Shown here: positions 6,679 through 6,688 of the stretch, in pieces | Position numbering within the stretch: the stretch's first letter is position 1 | How the letters are laid out: each line of letters opens with the position of its first letter | From: Bacillota bacterium | GTDB lineage: Bacteria > Bacillota > UBA4882 > UBA8346 | Reading direction: 5' to 3' | Assembly (NCBI GenBank): GCA_028282485.1 | Contig: JANQHU010000343.1 | Coordinates: 1-6,688 of the forward strand | DNA length: 6,688 bases | The notes under the pieces: generated by a model | The model's database searches: none | Told to the model about the DNA's origin: nothing | Seen by the model: only the letters and a program-made list of their open reading frames with translations | Program-made: the position numbers and the translations under genes

Positions 6679-6688
6679 AAAAAACGGG
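6679..6688 (-). terminator. Possible 3' end of an intrinsic terminator (cut by the window edge)
   Basis: The minus strand enters the window as CCCG followed by six T, the usual look of the descending arm and U-tract of a rho-independent terminator for a gene to the right. The other hairpin arm is outside the window, so this is only suggestive. Confidence 0.3.

Overview
The window looks like a chromosomal housekeeping locus of a low-GC Bacillota bacterium, most likely of the class Clostridia. The evidence is the presence of CodY (a regulator confined to Bacillota), the conserved order topA-trmFO-xerC-codY, the folate-type TrmFO found mainly in Gram-positives, AT-rich intergenic DNA, and SigA-like promoters with strong Shine-Dalgarno sites. 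The species cannot be named from the sequence. Every gene I can support is on the minus strand, so transcription runs from the right edge to the left edge.

Right to left: the right edge carries what looks like the tail of a terminator for an upstream gene, then a -10 element for topA. topA (DNA topoisomerase I, three C-terminal zinc fingers, GTG start) is followed after 3 nt by trmFO (folate/FAD tRNA U54 methyltransferase), almost certainly translationally coupled. A 76-nt AT-rich gap leads to xerC (chromosome-dimer tyrosine recombinase). A 101-nt gap holding a candidate codY promoter and a candidate CodY box leads to codY, which ends in a clear intrinsic terminator. The hslVU (clpQY) protease genes, which sit between xerC and codY in many Bacillota, are absent here.

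Between the codY and pgmB coding regions lie 336 nt without an intact gene. They are not empty. After the codY terminator there is an extended -10 promoter, then about 28 codons that look like the N-terminus of an AAA-ATPase_like/PD-(D/E)XK-type protein broken by an in-frame stop, then a second promoter placed for the next gene. That gene, pgmB (beta-phosphoglucomutase-type HAD hydrolase), is followed after 33 nt by the first 119 codons of a CDP-alcohol phosphatidyltransferase (phospholipid synthesis) that runs off the left edge and starts with TTG.

I do not see a new multi-gene system. The two points most worth a second look are the gene remnant upstream of pgmB and the CodY protein. The DNA-binding half of CodY is nearly canonical, but its effector half lacks the residues usually tied to GTP and branched-chain amino acid sensing.
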